Below, piece after piece: positions 61,416 through 64,000 of a stretch of DNA of 64,000 bases. This DNA is from Streptomyces sp. CB02058. Lineage in GTDB: Bacteria; Actinomycetota; Actinomycetes; Streptomycetales; Streptomycetaceae. Location of the stretch: positions 496,001 through 560,000 of the forward strand of contig NZ_LIPG01000003.1 of the NCBI RefSeq assembly GCF_001905505.1, written 5' to 3'. Positions within the stretch are counted from its first letter, which is position 1; the number at the start of each line of letters is the position of its first letter. The position numbers and the translations under genes were made by a program. The notes beneath the pieces are model-generated. The model was not told the DNA's origin and did no database searches. It was given only the letters and a program-made list of their open reading frames with translations.

Positions 61416-61450
61416 GGCCGCCGCGCTCTCCCCCACGGGGCGCGGCGGCC
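61416..61450. terminator. Second hairpin downstream of the subtilase
   Basis: GGCCGCCGCGC pairs perfectly with GCGCGGCGGCC over 13 loop bases. Together with the preceding hairpin it separates the protease from the DUF1697 gene. Confidence 0.65.
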
Positions 61451-61508
61451 GCCGTGCGCGAGCGGGCGGGACACGGGCGAGCGGAGTGCGAGGCTCTAGG
61501 GTGGGGAC

Positions 61509-62057
61509 ATGAGCACGATGTACGCGGCGCTGCTGCGGGGGATCAATGTCAGCGGCCACCGGCGCGTTCCGATGGCGGAGCTCCGCACGGTGATGGGGGA
61601 GCTGGGACACGGGGACGTCGCCACCCATCTCCAGAGCGGGAACGCCGTGTTCAGCAGCGGGTCGGGTGACGAGGACTCCCTGGCCGCCGAGCTGGAACAG
61701 GCGATCGACGCGCACTTCGGCTTCCCGGTCGACTGCCTCGTCCGCTCCGGCGCCTATCTCGCCGCCGTGGCCGAGGCGTGTCCCTTCCCGGCCGCGGAGC
61801 TGGAGGGCAAGCAGCTGCACGTCACGTACTTCGACAAGCCCGTCGACGACGCCCGGTTCGCGGCGCTCGACGCCGGTGCGTTCCGTCCCGAGGAGTTCCG
61901 GCTCGGGGATCGCGCCCTCTATCTGTACGCCCCCGACGGGCTCGGCCGCTCCAAGCTGGCCGTGGCGCTCGGACGGCCCGCCTTCACCCGCGGCCTGGTC
62001 GCGACCAGCCGCAACTGGAACACCGTGGTCAAACTTGTGGAGATGACGCGTGACTGA
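61509..62057 (+). CDS. DUF1697 domain protein
   Basis: A 182-residue DUF1697 protein: YAALLRGINVSGHRRVPMAELRTVMGELGHGDVATHLQSGNAVF at the start, the DUF1697 core LVRSGAYLAAVAEACPF, then YAPDGLGRSKL and SRNWNTVVKLVEM near the end. The family has no established function. TAGGGT ends 6 nt before the ATG; GGGGA is also present. Its last 8 nt overlap the next gene, so they are translated together. Confidence 0.9.
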   Translation: MSTMYAALLRGINVSGHRRVPMAELRTVMGELGHGDVATHLQSGNAVFSSGSGDEDSLAAELEQAIDAHFGFPVDCLVRSGAYLAAVAEACPFPAAELEGKQLHVTYFDKPVDDARFAALDAGAFRPEEFRLGDRALYLYAPDGLGRSKLAVALGRPAFTRGLVATSRNWNTVVKLVEMTRD

Positions 62058-62433
62058 GCCTTCGCCCGCCGTGGCAGCAGCGATCGAGGGCGAGCTCCGC
62101 CTCCTCGATCCCGTGGTACGGGGCTCCGCGGACGTGCTGGCCGCACTGCTGCACCCCGAATTCCGGGAGATCGGCACCAGTGGGCGGCTGTGGGAGCGTA
62201 CGACGATCATCGCCGCCCTCACCGGGCCCGACGCACCGCACCCCGGGCCGCTCACCGCGTCACGGATGCGCGGCGATCAGCTCGCGCCGGACCTGGTGCA
62301 CCTCACCTTCGACACGGAGTCCAGAGGGCTGCGCTCCCACCGCAGTTCGCTGTGGCGGCTGAGCGGGGGCGGCTGGCGGCTCTACTTCCATCAGGCCACG
62401 CCCTTCATCGACGACCCCTTCGCCGAGGTCTGA
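62050..62433 (+). CDS. NTF2-like (DUF4440) small protein
   Basis: A 127-residue cone-shaped NTF2-like protein: EGELRLLDPVVRGSADVLAALLHPEFREIGTSGRLWERTTIIAAL at the start and RSSLWRLSGGGWRLYFHQATPF at the end. Such proteins are small-molecule enzymes or binding proteins and are often fused or linked to others. The GTG start overlaps the DUF1697 stop by 8 nt. Substrate unknown. Confidence 0.85.
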   Translation: MTEPSPAVAAAIEGELRLLDPVVRGSADVLAALLHPEFREIGTSGRLWERTTIIAALTGPDAPHPGPLTASRMRGDQLAPDLVHLTFDTESRGLRSHRSSLWRLSGGGWRLYFHQATPFIDDPFAEV

Positions 62434-63044
62434 GCACCGGGGCCTGATCGCCGGGTCCCCGGGCGCCGAGCGGGAGCGCCGCGCGCGCCCCGCCTTCCGG
62501 GGCATCACCCCCCCCCAGCACACGCCGGGGCGGCACCGCAAGAGTGCCGCCCCGGCCCTATGTGCCCCTGATCCGCACCCGGCGCCCGGCCGGTTATCGC
62601 CGGAACGGCGGATTCCGGCCACCCGGGGCGCCCGGGCAAAACGCCGGTAACCGTCCGAACGGTCGGTGCCTTCGGGTGCCCGTTCCGGGATGCGGGCATC
62701 GCCCGGCCGGCGGCCACTCGGACGCCTCGGGCGTGTGTGAACGCGATGCGCGTAGACAACAGCAGTCGCCCGGCCGTGCTTCACGCCTTTGCTGCAATTA
62801 GCTGCGGGCGTCCGTTCGGTGAGCGGACGCCGGTGTTCGGAGGTCACCCGCACGCATAGCGGAGCGGGAGGTCCGCTGTGCGTCGCGGGTCCGGAAGGCG
62901 ACCTTGCCACCGGGCCAAGCGGAGTCAAGGATTCGAGCCGTGCGGTTGGCAGGTCCACGACCAGAACCCGCGGTCGAGGACAACCTCACACCCCTCGGTC
63001 CGCCCACCCCGCGTACCGGACACCCCCCATCGACGGAGGATCCT
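62434..63044. other. Long intergenic region before the streptogrisin gene
   Basis: About 610 nt with no supportable gene. It contains the terminator at 62524-62556, a run of nine C at 62508-62516, and a small inverted repeat GCGTCCG/CGGACGC at 62808-62830. It must hold the protease promoter, but no consensus pair stands out. Confidence 0.6.
62524..62556. terminator. Hairpin terminator downstream of the NTF2-like gene
   Basis: A perfect 13-bp stem (GCCGGGGCGGCAC with GTGCCGCCCCGGC) around CGCAAGA. Confidence 0.75.
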
Positions 63045-63962
63045 GTGACCTTCAAGCGCTTCGCCCCCCTCGGCTCGATCTCCAGACGCGCTCGCCTCCT
63101 CGCGGCGACCTCGGGTCTGGTCACCGCCGTCGCGCTTGCGGCCCCCACCGCGGTCGCCCAGGCCGCACCCGACACCACGGTCACCAAGGCCGAGCTCGCC
63201 GAGGCCAGTTCGGCCGTGCGCGGCGCCGACATCGCCGGCACCGCCTGGTACACCGAGGCGAGCACGGGCAAGGTCGTCGTGACCGTCGACAGCACGGTCA
63301 CCGCCGCCGAGATCGCCACGATCAAGAAGTCGGTCACCGATTCCGGTGCCAAGGCCGACATCAACCGCACCGAGGGCACCTTCAACAAGCTCATCGCGGG
63401 CGGTCAGGCCATCTACGCCGGCGGCGGCCGCTGTTCCCTCGGCTTCAACGTCCGCAGCGGCAGCACGTACTACGCGCTGACCGCCGGGCACTGCACCGAG
63501 ATAGGCAGCACCTGGTACACCAACTCCGGCCAGACCACGACCCTCGGTACGCGCGCCGGAACCAGCTTCCCCACCAACGACTACGGGCTGATCCGGCACT
63601 CCAACTCCGCCGCCGCGGACGGCCGGGTCTACCTCTACAACGGCAGCTACCAGGACATCACCTCCGCCGCCAACCCCAGCGTCGGCCAGTCCGTCAAGCG
63701 CAGCGGCTCCACCACGGGCGTCCACAGCGGCACCGTCACCGGTCTCAACGCGACCGTGAACTACGGCGGCGGTGACATCGTCTACGGCATGATCCAGACC
63801 AACGTCTGCGCCGAGCCCGGCGACAGCGGCGGCTCGCTGTTCTCCGGCACCACGGCCCTCGGCCTCACCTCGGGTGGCAGCGGCAACTGCACCTCGGGCG
63901 GCACCACCTTCTTCCAGCCCGTCGTCGAGGCCCTCAACGCCTACGGTGTGAGCGTCTTCTAG
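63045..63962 (+). CDS. Secreted S1 protease, streptogrisin B-like
   Basis: A 305-residue pre-pro chymotrypsin-fold protease. Signal peptide (about 1-41), alpha-lytic-type prodomain (about 42-116), mature enzyme starting at IAGGQAIYAGGGRCSLGFNV. The triad is His149 in TAGHC, Asp179 in NDYGLI and Ser261 in EPGDSGGSL; Cys130-Cys150 is the first disulfide. The mature sequence is very like Streptomyces griseus protease B (RSGSTYY, VNYGGGDIVYGMI, NCTSGGTTFFQPV). Position +3 after the Ser is Ser instead of the usual Pro. GTG start after GGAGGA. It is not truncated. Confidence 0.95.
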   Translation: MTFKRFAPLGSISRRARLLAATSGLVTAVALAAPTAVAQAAPDTTVTKAELAEASSAVRGADIAGTAWYTEASTGKVVVTVDSTVTAAEIATIKKSVTDSGAKADINRTEGTFNKLIAGGQAIYAGGGRCSLGFNVRSGSTYYALTAGHCTEIGSTWYTNSGQTTTLGTRAGTSFPTNDYGLIRHSNSAAADGRVYLYNGSYQDITSAANPSVGQSVKRSGSTTGVHSGTVTGLNATVNYGGGDIVYGMIQTNVCAEPGDSGGSLFSGTTALGLTSGGSGNCTSGGTTFFQPVVEALNAYGVSVF

Positions 63963-64000
63963 CAGAACCCGCACCCCCGCACCTGTCGACGGGCCGCGCT

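Noticed and set aside
62508..62516. Run of nine C as a phase-variable tract
   Set aside because: It is intergenic, between a stop and a terminator; likely neutral and prone to sequencing error.
1..64000. tRNA or rRNA genes
   Set aside because: No cloverleaf or rRNA-like sequence was recognised in the intergenic gaps, which are mostly below 400 nt; a dedicated tRNA scan was not possible.

Overview
This is a very GC-rich, densely coded window from an actinobacterial chromosome, almost certainly Streptomyces. The evidence is near-saturated G/C at third codon positions, many GTG starts, SAV2148-type HEPN and DUF1707-FHA proteins, an ECF42-type sigma factor, and a streptogrisin B-like protease. 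About 52 protein genes can be supported. No rRNA, tRNA, CRISPR array or insertion sequence was recognised. The first gene is cut by the left edge.

Layout. 0-12 kb is mostly housekeeping: ABC permease fragment, zinc-ribbon peptide, lipoprotein deacetylase, PhoX-like protein, OsmC, ZapE-type ATPase, RibD-like reductase, then murC-msrB, an MMPL exporter with its TetR regulator, and an aldo/keto reductase. 12-21 kb is accessory: a membrane protein, a Cys-rich protein, a phage-type amidase, a solitary GTPase-associated protein 1 (GAP1) homologue beside a barstar-fold protein, and a MarR/DHA2-exporter pair. 21-28 kb holds a second MarR gene, threonine catabolism (tdh-kbl-lysR), a VOC protein, a P-loop kinase, a proline-type peptidase and a PQQ-propeller lipoprotein. 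28-43 kb is carbohydrate metabolism: treZ, a GH1 beta-glucosidase, a GH30-CBM13 secreted enzyme with a divergent TetR, treY and glgX, interrupted by paired GNAT paralogues and an FHA protein. 43-52 kb holds a HEPN protein, a DnaQ-like exonuclease, a phosphotransferase, an MBL hydrolase, a sugar ABC importer lacking its ATPase, and a macrolide-type glycosyltransferase. 52-54 kb is a YCII/ECF42 sigma pair.

The most interesting block is 54-60 kb: five genes on the minus strand joined by four consecutive 4-nt stop/start overlaps. They encode a nucleotide-sugar dehydrogenase, a Tat-exported lectin-like protein, a hyaluronan-synthase-like GT2, a 35-residue single-span membrane peptide and a membrane-anchored PgaB-like deacetylase. 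Together they look like a dedicated exopolysaccharide synthase-modification machine. The window ends with secreted proteases (S8 subtilase, S1 streptogrisin) flanking two small genes.

Regulation visible in the DNA: tandem TetR operators at the MMPL regulator, a perfect 8+3+8 palindrome in front of the glycosyltransferase, palindromes between the GH30 and TetR genes, several perfect hairpin terminators (one containing both convergent stop codons), and a recurring -10-like hexamer 6-7 nt before starts that lack a Shine-Dalgarno, suggesting leaderless mRNAs.
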